A stretch of 64,000 bases of DNA from Planctomyces sp. SH-PL62 (GCF_001610895.1 NZ_CP011273.1:4898001-4962000), one strand, 5' to 3'. Positions 17,753 to 27,402 are shown, counted from the first letter of the stretch. A program made the numbers and translations. The notes: generated by a model not told the origin, from the sequence alone.

Positions 17753-19156
17753 TCAGGCGGTCGGCCGTCCCGGCGAGTGGAGGGCGGCGGCCGGCGGGGG
17801 GGCGGCGATCGCGTTCCCGACCTGGACGAGGTCGACGCGGCGGCCGGCGGCGATGTCGAGCTGCAGCGGGGTCGGCCCGGCGCCCGGGGTCTGGTGGGTC
17901 CGGATGTACTCTTCCAGCTCCCCGCGGAACTTGCCCAGGGCGTTCTTGATCGGCCAGGCGGCGCCGTCGGCCAGGCCGCAGATGGTGGTGCCGGGGATGA
18001 TCCCCAGGTTGTTCGCCAGGTGGAGCATCACGTCCAGGTCCTCGACCCGGCCGCCGCCGTTCTTGATGCGGTGGATCGTCTTGCTCATCCAGGCCGTCCC
18101 CTCGCGGCAGGGGGTGCACTGGCCGCAGCTCTCGTGCGCGAAGAACCGGGCGGTGTTGATCAGGTAGTCGATGATCGGCGTGTGGTCGTCGATCACCGTG
18201 ACGGCCGCCGTCCCCAGGCCCAGGCAGCCGGGCTTGCGGAGGCTCTCGAAGTCGAGCGGGGTGTCCAGCTCGTCGGCCGAGAGGAGGCCCATGCTGATGC
18301 CGCCGGGGACCGCCGCCTTGGCCTTCCTCCCCTTCCAGACGCCGCCGGCGTGGTCGTCGATCAGCTCGCGGCAGGTGACGCCCAGCGGCAGCTCGACGCA
18401 GACCTGCTTCTCGACGTGGCCCGACACCGTGTAGAGCTTCGGGCCGTAGCTCTTGGGGGTGCCGATCGACTTGAACCACGACGCCCCCCGCTCGACGATG
18501 TGGGGGACGCAGCAGAGGGTCTCGATGTTGTTGACGACCGTCGGCTTGCGGAAGGCGCCCTCGATGGCCGGGAACGGGGGCTTGATCCGGGGCCAGCCCC
18601 GCTTCCCCTCCAGGCTCTCGATCAGGCCCGTCTCCTCACCGCAGATGTAGGCCCCGGCGCCCCGATGGACCCAGACGTCCAGGTCGAAGCCGCTGCCGTA
18701 GACGTTCTTCCCGAGGTGGCCGGCGGCCCGCGCCTCGGCGATCGCCTCCTCGATGATCCGGGTCGCCTCGATGTACTCGAACCGGAGGTAGACGTAGGCC
18801 GTCGACGCCCGGGTGGCGAAGCAGGAGATCAGGATCCCCTCCAGGAACATGTGCGGGTCGCGTTCCAGGAGGTAGCGGTTGTTGAACGTCGCCGGCTCGC
18901 TCTCGTCGCCGTTGACGCACATCAGGGTCTCCTTCCGATCCTTCGGAAGGAACGTCCACTTGAGCCCGCACGGGAAGCCCGCGCCGCCGCGACCGCGCAG
19001 CTCCGAGTCCTTGACGAGGTTGACGACGGCGTCGGGGTCCATCGTCGTCAGCGCCTTGCGCGCGGCCTGGTATCCGCCGCGCGACTCGTAGACCTTGAGC
19101 GAGCGGGCGTCGGGCACGTTCCAGTTGCGGCTGAGGACGGGTTCAAACGTGGCCAC
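17753..19156 (-). CDS. nuoF: NADH-quinone oxidoreductase subunit F (NADH-binding)
   Basis: The product has 467 residues from a GTG at 19156, with AGGAG about 11 bases upstream. LRGRGGAGFPCGLKWTF is the FMN/NADH-binding glycine-rich site. NGDESEPATFNNR and GAGAYICGEETGLIESLEG complete the nucleotide pocket. SCGQCTPCREGTAWM plus a later Cys in GTTICGLADG bind cluster N3. It takes hydride from NADH on FMN and passes electrons to NuoE/NuoG. The reading frame stays open well upstream of 19156 through nuoE, but that part is not NuoF-like. Confidence 0.96.
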   Translation of the reverse strand: MATFEPVLSRNWNVPDARSLKVYESRGGYQAARKALTTMDPDAVVNLVKDSELRGRGGAGFPCGLKWTFLPKDRKETLMCVNGDESEPATFNNRYLLERDPHMFLEGILISCFATRASTAYVYLRFEYIEATRIIEEAIAEARAAGHLGKNVYGSGFDLDVWVHRGAGAYICGEETGLIESLEGKRGWPRIKPPFPAIEGAFRKPTVVNNIETLCCVPHIVERGASWFKSIGTPKSYGPKLYTVSGHVEKQVCVELPLGVTCRELIDDHAGGVWKGRKAKAAVPGGISMGLLSADELDTPLDFESLRKPGCLGLGTAAVTVIDDHTPIIDYLINTARFFAHESCGQCTPCREGTAWMSKTIHRIKNGGGRVEDLDVMLHLANNLGIIPGTTICGLADGAAWPIKNALGKFRGELEEYIRTHQTPGAGPTPLQLDIAAGRRVDLVQVGNAIAAPPPAAALHSPGRPTA

Positions 19157-19224
19157 GGGCTTGGGATCTCCTGGGGCGTCGGCGATCGATTCGGGGCGTC
19201 CGGGGGCGTCGGACCGGTCTCCGG

Positions 19225-19764
19225 TCACGCACGGGGCGGTTCGTCGCGCCGCCCCTTCTTCAACTCGTCGAGCATCGCGTCGACCCCCGCCTCGTCGAGC
19301 GGGCCGTAGACCCGGCCGTCGTCCGCCAGGGCCGCGGGGGCGTGGTCGCAGATCCCCAGGCATTCGGCGAACTCGACGGTGAGCTTGCCGTCGGGGGTGG
19401 TCTCGCCGGGGTGGATCCCCAGCCGCTCGCAGGCGTGGCCCAGCAGCTCGTCGCCCCCTCGAAGCATGCACGAGAGCGAACGGCAGACCCAGACCCGGAC
19501 GTCGCCGATCGGCGCCTGCGGGAAGAAGCCGTAGAAGCTCATCGTGTCGTGGACTTCGGCCGGCGCGATCTCCAGCAGCTCGGCGATCTCGGTCATCGCC
19601 TGCAAGGGGACGCAACGCAGGTGTTCATGCACCAGGTGCAGCGCCGGCAGGGTCACGGCCCGCTTGCTCGGGTAGCGCGGGAAGAGGGAACGGATCTTCT
19701 CCCGGAGCGGCTCCGTGAGGAGCGCGATCCGCTGCGGCGGGCGGGGCGGGGCTTCGGCTGCCAT
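19225..19764 (-). CDS. nuoE: NADH-quinone oxidoreductase subunit E (2Fe-2S)
   Basis: A 179-residue thioredoxin-fold ferredoxin. The four Cys ligands of cluster N1a are in VCRSLSCMLRGG and FAECLGICDHAPA, the usual C-x4-C ... C-x3-C pattern. The N-terminal helical part includes ALHLVHEHLRCVPLQAMTEI and APAEVHDTMSFYGFF, typical of NuoE. It forms the NADH dehydrogenase module with NuoF. AAGGAA precedes the ATG. The gene lies between nuoD and nuoF. Confidence 0.95.
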   Translation of the reverse strand: MAAEAPPRPPQRIALLTEPLREKIRSLFPRYPSKRAVTLPALHLVHEHLRCVPLQAMTEIAELLEIAPAEVHDTMSFYGFFPQAPIGDVRVWVCRSLSCMLRGGDELLGHACERLGIHPGETTPDGKLTVEFAECLGICDHAPAALADDGRVYGPLDEAGVDAMLDELKKGRRDEPPRA

Positions 19765-19838
19765 CGGACGGGGTTCCTTGCGTTCGGCGGGGTTCGCCGG
19801 GTTCGATCTTGCTCCATTCCCACGCGGCGCCGGCCCGC

Positions 19839-21059
19839 TCAGCGGTCGAGCTCGGCGGCGATGATGCTCAGGCTCCCCAGCACGGCCACCACGTCGGCGA
19901 GCATGTGGTTCTTGATGATGTGCGGGAAGACCGAGAAATGGATGAACGAGGGGGGACGGGTGCGGGCCCGCCAGGCGAACTCCGTCCCGTCGGCCACCAG
20001 GTAGTATCCCAGCTCGCCGTTGGGGCCTTCGACGGCCGCGTAGACCTCTTCCACCGGCGTCTCGAACCCACGGTTGGGCATCACCAGCTCGAAGTGCTGG
20101 ATCAGCCCTTCCATGCTGTTGTAGGTCGTCGCCTTGTCCGGCAGGTTGAGCTTGTCGGCGATCGGCAGGTTGACCGGCCCCGACGGGAGCTTGGCCATCG
20201 CCTGCTCGATGATCCGGACGCTCTGCTGCATCTCCTCCATGCGGACCATGAACCGGGCCCAGCAGTCCCCTTCCTCGCAGTACGGGACCTCGAAGTCGAA
20301 GTCCGGATACGCCAGGTACGGGGCGTCCTTGCGGAGGTCGCAGTGGACGCCGCTGGCCCGGGCGATCGGGCCGGAGCAGGAGTAGGCGATCGCGTCGGCC
20401 TTGCTGAGCGTCCCCACCCCCCGCATCCGGTCCAGGAAGATCCGGTTGCGGAACAGGAGCTTCCTCATGTCCGAGAAGACCTTCGGGAAGGAGTGCAGCA
20501 CCTTCCGGACGCGGTCGAGGACGCGATCGTTGAAGTCGTACAGGACGCCGCCGACGCGGGTGTAGCCGGGATGGAACCGGTAGCCCGACATCTCCTCGTA
20601 CACGTCGTAGATCTGCTCGCGGAGGTTGAACGCGAACAGGAACGCCGTGAACGCCCCCAGGTCGAGCGCCGCGGCCCCGGTGCAGAGGAGGTGGTCGGAG
20701 ATCCGCGCCAGCTCGCCGATGATCACCCGGATGTACTGGCAGCGCGGGGTCAGCTCGAGGCCCAGCAGGGTCTCGACCGCGTGGTGCCAGGCCACCTCGT
20801 TCATCGGCGGGCTGATGTAGTTCTTGCGGTCGACGATCGTGACGTACTGGTTGTAGTTCAGGTGCTCGCCGAGCTTCTCGAAGCCCGAGTGCAGGTAGCC
20901 GATGTCGGGGGTCGCCTTGACGATCCGCTCACCCTCGAGCTCCAGGATCAGCCGCAGCGTCGTGTGCGTGGCCGGGTGCTGGGGGCCGAAGTTCAAAGTC
21001 CAGGTCGCCTGCCTGGCCTCGGATTCCAGTTCGGGCTCGTCGAGCAAGTGGACCGGCAT
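19839..21059 (-). CDS. nuoD: NADH-quinone oxidoreductase subunit D (quinone-site, 49 kDa)
   Basis: A 406-residue NuoD of standard length. FGPQHPATHTTLRLILELEGE contains the His near the quinone head group, followed by DIGYLHSGFEKLGE. The protein ends in SLSIIAAELDR, the usual conserved tail that reaches the quinone pocket. It is related to the large subunit of NiFe hydrogenases but lacks the metal-binding Cys pairs. It is separate from NuoC, not fused as in E. coli. GAGAGAG stands six bases before the ATG. Confidence 0.97.
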   Translation of the reverse strand: MPVHLLDEPELESEARQATWTLNFGPQHPATHTTLRLILELEGERIVKATPDIGYLHSGFEKLGEHLNYNQYVTIVDRKNYISPPMNEVAWHHAVETLLGLELTPRCQYIRVIIGELARISDHLLCTGAAALDLGAFTAFLFAFNLREQIYDVYEEMSGYRFHPGYTRVGGVLYDFNDRVLDRVRKVLHSFPKVFSDMRKLLFRNRIFLDRMRGVGTLSKADAIAYSCSGPIARASGVHCDLRKDAPYLAYPDFDFEVPYCEEGDCWARFMVRMEEMQQSVRIIEQAMAKLPSGPVNLPIADKLNLPDKATTYNSMEGLIQHFELVMPNRGFETPVEEVYAAVEGPNGELGYYLVADGTEFAWRARTRPPSFIHFSVFPHIIKNHMLADVVAVLGSLSIIAAELDR

Positions 21060-21131
21060 GACGTCTCTCTCAGGCCTCGCTTGGGGGAAAGTCGTCGATT
21101 CGATGCGGACCGGCGACGGGGGCCGTCGGCC

Positions 21132-21665
21132 TCAGGACTCTTCCCGGGTCAGCCGGGGGAAGTTGTGGCGCTCGCCTCGGCCTCGCAGGGGGTAGTCCTT
21201 GCGGAGCGGGTAAGCCGCGAATTCGTCGGGCATGAGGATCCGCCGAAGGTCGGGGTGGCCTTCGAATCGGATGCCGTACATGTCGAAGACCTCGCGCTCC
21301 AGCCAGTCGGCCCCTTTCCAGAGGGGAAAGGCCGAAGGGAGCGTGGGATCGGGGTCGTCGACCCCCGCCTTGACGACCACGAAGCCGCCGGCGTCGAGGT
21401 TGCGAAGGACGTAGTGGACCTCGAAACGGCTGCCGACGCGGCCGGGGTAGCCGAGATAGTCGGCCCCTCCCAGCTCGGACAGGTAGTTGCAGCCGCAACG
21501 ATCCTTGAGGGCGGTCAACACCTCGATCAGCCGCTCCTTGGCGACGAAGATCCGGATGTTGTCGCGGAACCGGGAGACGCAGAACGCTTCCTCGCCGAGG
21601 TGGGCGGAGAGGGTCGCCAGGATCGTCTCGCTCGCGCCGGCGGGGGCGGCTTCGACGGTGCTCAT
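21132..21665 (-). CDS. nuoC: NADH-quinone oxidoreductase subunit C
   Basis: A 177-residue protein whose start codon overlaps the nuoB stop by four bases, which fixes the start at 21665. The C-terminal part [31 protein letters not shown], then [11 protein letters not shown], is the diagnostic 30 kDa subunit signature. It is a structural subunit that docks NuoD and NuoB in the peripheral arm and holds no cofactor. The N-terminal 30 residues are low-complexity and variable. Confidence 0.96.
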   Translation of the reverse strand: MSTVEAAPAGASETILATLSAHLGEEAFCVSRFRDNIRIFVAKERLIEVLTALKDRCGCNYLSELGGADYLGYPGRVGSRFEVHYVLRNLDAGGFVVVKAGVDDPDPTLPSAFPLWKGADWLEREVFDMYGIRFEGHPDLRRILMPDEFAAYPLRKDYPLRGRGERHNFPRLTREES

Positions 21666-22360
21666 CGGGTCTCCTCCAGGCCGAGCTGCGACGGCCCGCC
21701 GGGGAGTCGGTAACCGAAGCGGTCCTCGTCGCCGCGCTCGGCGGCGATGCCGGCGCCGGGCTCGGCCTCGCGCTGGGCCAGGATGTAACGCTCGCGGGCG
21801 CGAAGCTCGGGAAGGCCCTCGTTGCCGAAGGTCGTCCCCCCCTTCTGCACCTTCCCCTGGATGTCCATCAGGGCCCGGAGGATCTGCTCGGGGCGCGGGG
21901 GACAGCCGGGGATGTAGACGTCGACCGGGATGAAGCGGTCGACCCCCTGGACCACGGCGTAGGTGTCGAAGATCCCGCCGGTGCTGGCGCAGGCGCCCAT
22001 GCTGATGCACCACTTGGGCTCGGGCATCTGGAGCCAGATCCGCTGCAGGACGGGCATCATCTTCATGGCCACGCGGCCGGCGACGATCATCAGGTCGCAC
22101 TGGCGGGGGCTGAACCGCATGACCTCGGCCCCGAATCGGGCGATGTCGAATCGGCTGGCGCCGACGGCCATCAGCTCGATGCCGCAGCAGGCGGTGGCGA
22201 ACGGCATCGGCCAGAGGCTGTACTTGCGGCACCAGCTCACGACCGAGTCCATCGTCGTCAGGAAGACGTTCTCCGGGACCTCGGGCTCGCCGGCGGGCGT
22301 CACGATCAGGTCGGAGCCGGCCCGCGGGCCGCCGGCCGTCGTCGACGGATTCATCGCCAT
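21662..22360 (-). CDS. nuoB: NADH-quinone oxidoreductase subunit B (cluster N2)
   Basis: A 232-residue protein. The N2 cluster ligands are in [11 protein letters not shown] (tandem Cys), [10 protein letters not shown] and [12 protein letters not shown]2 is the last iron-sulfur cluster and donates electrons to quinone. The start at 22360 (MAMNPST) overlaps the end of nuoA by ten bases; the ATG two codons later is an alternative. The C-terminal ~50 residues after the conserved core are acidic and charged, an extension seen in many planctomycete-like NuoB proteins (recollection, not verified). Confidence 0.96.
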   Translation of the reverse strand: MAMNPSTTAGGPRAGSDLIVTPAGEPEVPENVFLTTMDSVVSWCRKYSLWPMPFATACCGIELMAVGASRFDIARFGAEVMRFSPRQCDLMIVAGRVAMKMMPVLQRIWLQMPEPKWCISMGACASTGGIFDTYAVVQGVDRFIPVDVYIPGCPPRPEQILRALMDIQGKVQKGGTTFGNEGLPELRARERYILAQREAEPGAGIAAERGDEDRFGYRLPGGPSQLGLEETR

Positions 22361-22779
22361 TCGAAGACCCCCTTCTTCCACGCGTAGGCGAAGGCCGCCG
22401 TCAGGATCGCCACGAACACCATGATCTCGCAGAACACCAGGGCCCGGAACAGCGGTGGCACCCCGGCCGCGACCGTCGTCCCCGCCACCGCGGCGGCGGA
22501 CGCCGCCAGGGCCGGCTCGGCGCTCCACTGGGCGACGGCCCAGGGGTACAGATACAGCAGCTCGACGTCGAACAGCAGGAACGCGATCGCGACGAGATAG
22601 AAGCGGACGTCGAATCGCTGGCGGGCGTCGCCGATCGGGTCCATGCCCGATTCGTACGGCATCTGCTTGACCCGCGTCTCCTTGCGAGGCCCCAGCAACG
22701 CGCTGAGCACCAGCATGCTCAACCCAGTGCCGACGGCGATCGCCAGGAACAGGAAGATCGGCGTGAAGTCGGTGCTCAT
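22351..22779 (-). CDS. nuoA: NADH-quinone oxidoreductase subunit A
   Basis: A 142-residue protein with three transmembrane helices (about 7-27, 62-84 and 108-130). The loop [24 protein letters not shown] is the conserved NuoA signature, with the Cys replaced by Ser as in many bacteria. [15 protein letters not shown] carries the conserved acidic residues of the second helix. It is the first gene of the operon. The upstream 43 bases lead to a CRP/FNR-like palindrome that may control the whole operon. The loop between helices two and three is Ala-rich and longer than usual. Confidence 0.95.
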   Translation of the reverse strand: MSTDFTPIFLFLAIAVGTGLSMLVLSALLGPRKETRVKQMPYESGMDPIGDARQRFDVRFYLVAIAFLLFDVELLYLYPWAVAQWSAEPALAASAAAVAGTTVAAGVPPLFRALVFCEIMVFVAILTAAFAYAWKKGVFEWR

Positions 22780-22822
22780 CGTCTCTGGAAGGACCCCCGC
22801 ACGATGGATCGTCGGGTCGACC

Positions 22823-22840
22823 TTGTGAAGGGTTTCACAA
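22823..22840. promoter_or_regulatory. CRP/FNR-family operator upstream of the nuo operon
   Basis: TTGTGAAGGGTTTCACAA is a perfect seven-base inverted repeat around a four-base centre. Its core, TGTGA-N6-TCACA, equals the consensus recognised by CRP-type and HcpR-type regulators. It ends 43 bases before the nuoA start, a position from which a regulator could activate or block the operon promoter. The regulator itself is not in the window. Confidence 0.6.
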
Positions 22841-23110
22841 AGTCCCCGCCGAAAAAAGACGCGCTTCGCGTCGGAATCGGCCGTCCCCGATCGGGACGTC
22901 GCCGTTATCGCATCCCGGATCCGCATCCAACGTCCGACAGGCAGGGCTGTCGTGTACGACGATGGAGCTCGGGATGCGATCCGCACGGACCGCGTCTTGA
23001 TGTCTCGGACCCAATTGTAAGGTCCGTTTCGCTACCGTCAACGCTCTAGAGATTTCCGGGGCGGCCCGACGGGCCTTCGCCGGGCTCGTCGCGAGCTCTC
23101 CGGGACGGGT
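22841..23110. other. Intergenic region upstream of nuoA
   Basis: About 270 bases between the nuo operator and the end of the next minus-strand gene. It must contain the nuo promoter or its upstream part. I found no convincing -35/-10 pair and no small reading frame. Confidence 0.4.
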
Positions 23111-23890
23111 TCAGGGGGTCAGGGGCGGGGCCGGCGGGACCGTCGCGTCGTCCGATCGCAGGGCCCGATCGAGGACCTCGGAGGGGGCGGGGCCGGTCGT
23201 CGCGGGGGGGGCGGGGGCGGCGGGCCGATTGGACCGTCGGGACCGGGGGGAATCGGGCGGGCGTGGGGATTCCTCGCCCGGGAGCGCCGGCGCGGGGGCG
23301 GGGGCTTCGGCCCGACCTCGCACCGGATCGAGCGGCGGCGCGACGGGCAGCCCATCGTCGACGGCGGTTCGGCCCCGCCGCCCCCCGCGGGCGTTCGGGT
23401 CGTCGGAAAGTCCGCGAGCGGAACGATTCTGGGCCTGGGTGTACTCCTTGAAGAGGGCCGCGCGCTTGCGCGGGTCCTTCTCGCGGAGATAGCGGAAATA
23501 GACGTCGCTGACTTCGTTGCGACGGTTCTCGAAGCGGGCGTCGGCCTTGGAGTTGGGCTTGTACAAACGGTTGTAGTCGCGGTCGTAGGCCCGGTTCGCC
23601 CGATCGTAGCGGTTGCCCCGCTCATCGAGCCCTTCCAGAAAGTTCTGGAACTGGTTGGCGTTGCGCACGCCGGCGCGGTTGAGGGTGGCGTTGCCGCCGG
23701 CGTCGTAGGCCCCGGGCGCGACCCCGAAGACGTAGGGGTCGTACTGGGAGTTGTAGGGCCGGAACGGGTCGGGCCCGAATCCCTGGCCGGAGGCGTTCCC
23801 GGGGAGGGCCGAAAGGAGCAGCAGCGCGGCCGGCGCGAGGAGCGTCGGGAGATGCCGGCGGACGAGTTCGTACAGTCGTGTCGAGATCAT
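23111..23890 (-). CDS. Exported low-complexity protein of unknown function
   Basis: I do not recognise this family. The start at 23890 is preferred because GAGG lies six bases upstream, giving 259 residues. A signal peptide is likely (LLAPAALLLLSALPGNASG). The mature part begins with an aromatic, Asn/Pro-rich section (DPFRPYNSQYDPYVFG). A highly charged Arg/Tyr/Asp section with many Y-D-R and N-R-x-Y repeats follows (residues ~85-150), then a long Pro/Ala/Arg-rich tail without predicted fold. This looks like a cell-surface or matrix protein, but that is a guess. Its product was not found to match any enzyme motif. Confidence 0.6.
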   Translation of the reverse strand: MISTRLYELVRRHLPTLLAPAALLLLSALPGNASGQGFGPDPFRPYNSQYDPYVFGVAPGAYDAGGNATLNRAGVRNANQFQNFLEGLDERGNRYDRANRAYDRDYNRLYKPNSKADARFENRRNEVSDVYFRYLREKDPRKRAALFKEYTQAQNRSARGLSDDPNARGGRRGRTAVDDGLPVAPPLDPVRGRAEAPAPAPALPGEESPRPPDSPRSRRSNRPAAPAPPATTGPAPSEVLDRALRSDDATVPPAPPLTP

Positions 23891-23975
23891 GACGGGCCTC
23901 ACCACCGATCGGTTCGCCGGGGACGGGCTGGGTCGAATCGACGCGTCCCTTGGATTGTACGCGTCGCCGACTCCT

Positions 23976-24007
23976 GCGAGAAGCCGTCGTGCGCGACGGC
24001 TTCTCGC
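23976..24007. terminator. Strong hairpin between proB and the low-complexity gene
   Basis: GCGAGAAGCCGTCG and CGACGGCTTCTCGC form a perfect 14-base stem with a TGCG loop. It lies about 130 bases after proB and 86 bases before the start of the next minus-strand gene. It may end proB transcription or fold in the leader of the following gene. There is no T tract. Confidence 0.5.
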
Positions 24008-24138
24008 GCGGAAGCCGATCCCGACTCGCCCTGAACATCGGCCGCTCTCCCCGTCGGGGTGTACGGCTCTTTCGCGAATGCGGCGCCGGGAGGCCCGGTC
24101 CGGCCGGTCGTTCCGCCGGGGAGGGTCGCTCGATCGGG

Positions 24139-25398
24139 TCAGAGGATCAGCAGCAGGTTGTCGCGGTGGACGACTTCGTCATAGATCGACGGGCCGAGCA
24201 AGGCCCGAGCCTCGAGCGAGTGTCGGCCCTGGACGGCGCGGGCGTCCTTGGCGTCGTAGTTCGAGAGGCCGCGGGCGAACTCGCAGCCTTCCGGGTCGCA
24301 GACCGCGACCACGTCCCCCTTCTCGAACTCGCCGACGACCTCGACGACGCCGATCGCCAGCAGGCTTCGCATCCCGGTCTCCAGCGCCTTGCGGGCGCCG
24401 GCGTCGACGACGATCCGGCCTCGGGGCCGCGCCGTCAGGCCGATCCAGCGCTTGCGGGCGGGGTGGTTGCTGCCGTGCGCGAGGAACAGCGTGCCGACCT
24501 CCTCGCCGGCCAGGATTCGGGTCAGGGGCTCGGGGCGGGTCCCGGACGCGATGACGACCGAGCCGCCGGCCTGGGTGACGAGCCTGGCGGACGCCAGCTT
24601 GCTCTGCATCCCGCCGGTCCCCAGGGCGCTGCGGCCCCCGCAGGCGAGGGCCATGACCTCGTCGCCGATCTGGGGGACGCACGAGACGACCTCGGCCGGG
24701 CCCGGCTTGGCGGGATCGGTCAGGTAAAGGCCGTCGACCACGCTCAGGATGACGAGGAGCTGGGCCTGGATCAGGTTGGCGACCATCGCGGCGAGGCGGT
24801 CGTTGTCGCCGAACTTGATCTCGTCCACGCTGATCGTGTCGTTCTCGTTGATGATCGGGACCGCGTTCCATTCGAAGAGGGCGTGGAGCGTGTTCCGCAT
24901 GTTCAGATAGCGCGCCCGGCCGTCGAAGTCCTCGTGCGTGAGGAGGACCTGGGCGGCGTTGCGCCCCCGCCGACGCATCCCCTCGTCGTAGCAACGCATG
25001 AGGTAGGACTGGCCGATGGCGGCGGCGGCCTGGAGCTGGCGGAGGTTGTCCGGCCTCCCCTTGAGCCCCAGCCGGCCGATCCCCGCGCCGACGGCTCCCG
25101 AGCTGACCAGGGCGACCTTCCGTCCGGTGTCGAGGATCTTGCAGATCTGCTCGGCCAGGTGGTCGATCCGGTCCAGGTCGAGGCGCCCGTCTCGCCCCGC
25201 CAGGACGCTCGTCCCCACCTTGACCACCCAGGTCTGGGCCGACAGGACCACCTCGTCGCGCACCAGGTCGCGGACCGGCGGCGTGCTCGGCGTCGGGGAC
25301 GGGATCGCGGCGGCTTCGTCGACCATGCGCGTGGTCCAGGGCCGGGACGGCCGCCCGGCGTCGGTCTTCGTCTTCAAGGGTAGGCTCTCATTCCGCAC
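24139..25398 (-). CDS. proB: Glutamate 5-kinase with PUA domain
   Basis: The amino-acid kinase domain (about residues 55-305) starts with WVVKVGTSVLAG and includes ALVSSGAVGAGIGRLGL. INENDTISVDEIKFGDND is the glutamate-binding and phosphate-transfer region, followed by GTGGMQSKLASARL. A C-terminal PUA domain begins with GRIVVDAGARKALETGMRSLL. The enzyme makes glutamate 5-phosphate, the first step of proline synthesis. Including the GTG at 25398 it has 419 residues, about 45 more than usual. The N-terminal extension is not conserved and no start has a clear binding site; ATG 25326 is an alternative. proA is not adjacent. Confidence 0.94.
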   Translation of the reverse strand: MRNESLPLKTKTDAGRPSRPWTTRMVDEAAAIPSPTPSTPPVRDLVRDEVVLSAQTWVVKVGTSVLAGRDGRLDLDRIDHLAEQICKILDTGRKVALVSSGAVGAGIGRLGLKGRPDNLRQLQAAAAIGQSYLMRCYDEGMRRRGRNAAQVLLTHEDFDGRARYLNMRNTLHALFEWNAVPIINENDTISVDEIKFGDNDRLAAMVANLIQAQLLVILSVVDGLYLTDPAKPGPAEVVSCVPQIGDEVMALACGGRSALGTGGMQSKLASARLVTQAGGSVVIASGTRPEPLTRILAGEEVGTLFLAHGSNHPARKRWIGLTARPRGRIVVDAGARKALETGMRSLLAIGVVEVVGEFEKGDVVAVCDPEGCEFARGLSNYDAKDARAVQGRHSLEARALLGPSIYDEVVHRDNLLLIL

Positions 25399-25511
25399 CG
25401 TCGACGGTGCGTCCTGGCAACGGGACCGCGGCTTCGATCGACAGGCTGGGAGGAGTCGTCCGTTTCCCCTCGTCGTGCCGCCTGAATTCCCAACGACCCT
25501 GTTGGTGAAGG

Positions 25512-25540
25512 TTGTCGGAAGCCGCCGTCACTATTATAAT
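25512..25540 (+). promoter_or_regulatory. Sigma-70-type promoter of purF
   Basis: TTGTCG, 17 bases, then a perfect TATAAT at 25535-25540. Transcription would start near 25547, giving a leader of about 114 bases to the ATG at 25661. The stretch is notably AT-richer than its surroundings. Confidence 0.7.
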
Positions 25541-25660
25541 CACGGGTCGGCGGCGGCCTAGATGAAACCGGGCCCGCGTCTCCTCCTCGGACGTCGTCTC
25601 TCCACCACTACAACTCGACGGTCCCGCCCTCCGGGGGCCGAATCAGGGATCCCACCTCAT

Positions 25661-27256
25661 ATGGGTGAGCTTCACCATGAGTGCGGCGTTGCGGCGGTGT
25701 TTCATGCTCCGGGAGCGGCCGCCTCGCCGCTGTGCCCCATTCCCGGCGACGTCAACAGCGTCGCCCGGCTGGTGCCGAGGATGCTCCTGGACATGCAGAA
25801 CCGCGGCCAGCTCGCCGCCGGAATGGCCAGCTTCCGGCCCGACCGGAACGCCCTGATCCGGGTCCACAAGGAACTGGGTACGGTGGCCGAGGCCTTCCGC
25901 CTCAATCACAAGTCCGAATTCGAATCGATCATGACCGGCGTCGACGGCCCGATCGCCATCGGCCACGTCCGCTACGCCACCTGCGGCGGCGACGACCGGT
26001 ACAACGCCCAGCCGTTCGAGCGCGACCACGGCCGCCGGACCAAGTGGTTCGCCTTCGCCTTCAACGGCCAGCTCGCCAACTACAAGACGCTGAAGGAAGA
26101 GCTGCTCTCCAAGGGGGACTACCACCTCAAGCGGGACACCGACACCGAAATCATCATGCACGCCCTGGCCTACGAGCTGCAGAACGAGGACGTCGACCCC
26201 GACTGGGTCGGCATCTTCCGGAGGCTCTCGGAATGGTTCGACGGGGCGTACAACATCGTCCTGATCACCGCCCACGGCGAGCTGGTCGTCGCCCGCGACC
26301 CGCTGGGGTTCCGCCCCCTCTGCATCGCCGAGAACGGCCCCCTGTTCGCCGTCGCCAGCGAGAGTTCCCCGCTGGCCAACCTGGGATTTCAGAAGATCCA
26401 CTCGCTGGAGCCCGGCACGATCGCCATCGCCAACGCGTCCGGCCTCCGGATCGAGCGCTACGCCCCCTCGCCCCGCCAGGCGCACTGCTTCTTCGAGTGG
26501 ATCTACTTCGCCAACGTCGCCAGCACGCTCGACGACCGCTCGGTCTACCTCAGCCGGGCCGGCCTGGGCAAGGAGATGGCGCGGCTGGAGACGGTTCCGC
26601 TCGACGAGGGGACCATCGTGGTCCCGGTCCCCGACACCGCCAAGGCCGCGGCCGACGCGATGGCCTTCGCTCTGGGGCTCCCCTCGGTCGAGGGCCTGAT
26701 GCGCAACCGCTACGTCGGCCGGACGTTCATCGAGGGGACGGCCGACCGCGCCGCCAAGGCCCGCCTCAAGTACACCCCCCTGCCCGAGGTCCTCGCCGGC
26801 AAGCGGGTCCTGCTGGTCGAGGACAGCATCGTCCGCTCCACGACGATGCGGGCCCTGGTCCACGAGATCCGCGACCGCGGCCGCGCCCGCGAAATCCACC
26901 TCCGCGTCGCCTGCCCGCCGATCATCGCGCCGTGTTATTACGGCATCGACATGTCCACGCGGAACGAGCTGTTCGCCACCAAGTACGCCGAGTTCGACGG
27001 CGAACGCTACATCGTCTCCGAGGAGGCGCAGGCCGAGATGGCCCGCGAACTCGGGGCCGACAGCCTCCGCTATCTCCCCGTCGACTCGATCGCCCGCTCG
27101 GTCAGCCTGGCCCCGGACCGCCTCTGCCGCGCCTGCATCACCGGCGATTATCCCACCGAGACTGGCCGCGACCTCTACCAGATCGAATGCAACCCGGACG
27201 CCGCCGGCGCCTCCGCCCGCAAGCGGGCCTACGAGACGGCCGTCGCGACCTCCTGA
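25661..27256 (+). CDS. purF: Amidophosphoribosyltransferase
   Basis: The product has 531 residues from [14 protein letters not shown]; the catalytic Cys8 would be exposed by removal of a short propeptide, as in Bacillus PurF. The N-terminal glutaminase domain has [19 protein letters not shown]. The C-terminal phosphoribosyltransferase domain has [19 protein letters not shown], the PRPP-binding loop. The enzyme transfers ammonia from glutamine to PRPP, the first committed step of purine synthesis. An upstream ATG at 25562 would add an Arg-rich, unconserved extension. A Cys-x2-Cys near the C-terminus ([10 protein letters not shown]) could ligand a metal or 4Fe-4S cluster as in Bacillus-type enzymes (inference). 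Confidence 0.93.
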   Translation: MGELHHECGVAAVFHAPGAAASPLCPIPGDVNSVARLVPRMLLDMQNRGQLAAGMASFRPDRNALIRVHKELGTVAEAFRLNHKSEFESIMTGVDGPIAIGHVRYATCGGDDRYNAQPFERDHGRRTKWFAFAFNGQLANYKTLKEELLSKGDYHLKRDTDTEIIMHALAYELQNEDVDPDWVGIFRRLSEWFDGAYNIVLITAHGELVVARDPLGFRPLCIAENGPLFAVASESSPLANLGFQKIHSLEPGTIAIANASGLRIERYAPSPRQAHCFFEWIYFANVASTLDDRSVYLSRAGLGKEMARLETVPLDEGTIVVPVPDTAKAAADAMAFALGLPSVEGLMRNRYVGRTFIEGTADRAAKARLKYTPLPEVLAGKRVLLVEDSIVRSTTMRALVHEIRDRGRAREIHLRVACPPIIAPCYYGIDMSTRNELFATKYAEFDGERYIVSEEAQAEMARELGADSLRYLPVDSIARSVSLAPDRLCRACITGDYPTETGRDLYQIECNPDAAGASARKRAYETAVATS

Positions 27257-27292
27257 CGACGCGGATCATCCCGCGAACCCGAACAGCGAGCG

Positions 27293-27316
27293 AGGCCCCG
27301 GGATTTCCCGGGGCCT
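27293..27316. terminator. Bidirectional hairpin terminator between purF and trmB
   Basis: AGGCCCCGGGA and TCCCGGGGCCT form a perfect 11-base stem around a minimal TT spacer. It sits 36 bases after purF and 87 bases after the convergent trmB, so it can serve both. Confidence 0.65.
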
Positions 27317-27402
27317 TCGCGTTTCGCCGTCGCGCCGGCGTCGCGACGCTCGGGTGCCACGAATTCGTCCCCGAACCCGTGTCCGTCCGAAGCCTTTTGG
27401 TA

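Noticed and set aside
14124-18167. A 1347-codon open frame on the plus strand opposite nuoI, nuoH and nuoG.
   Set aside because: It is antisense to three unambiguous complex I genes; its Asp/His/Val/Gly-rich composition mirrors their codons.
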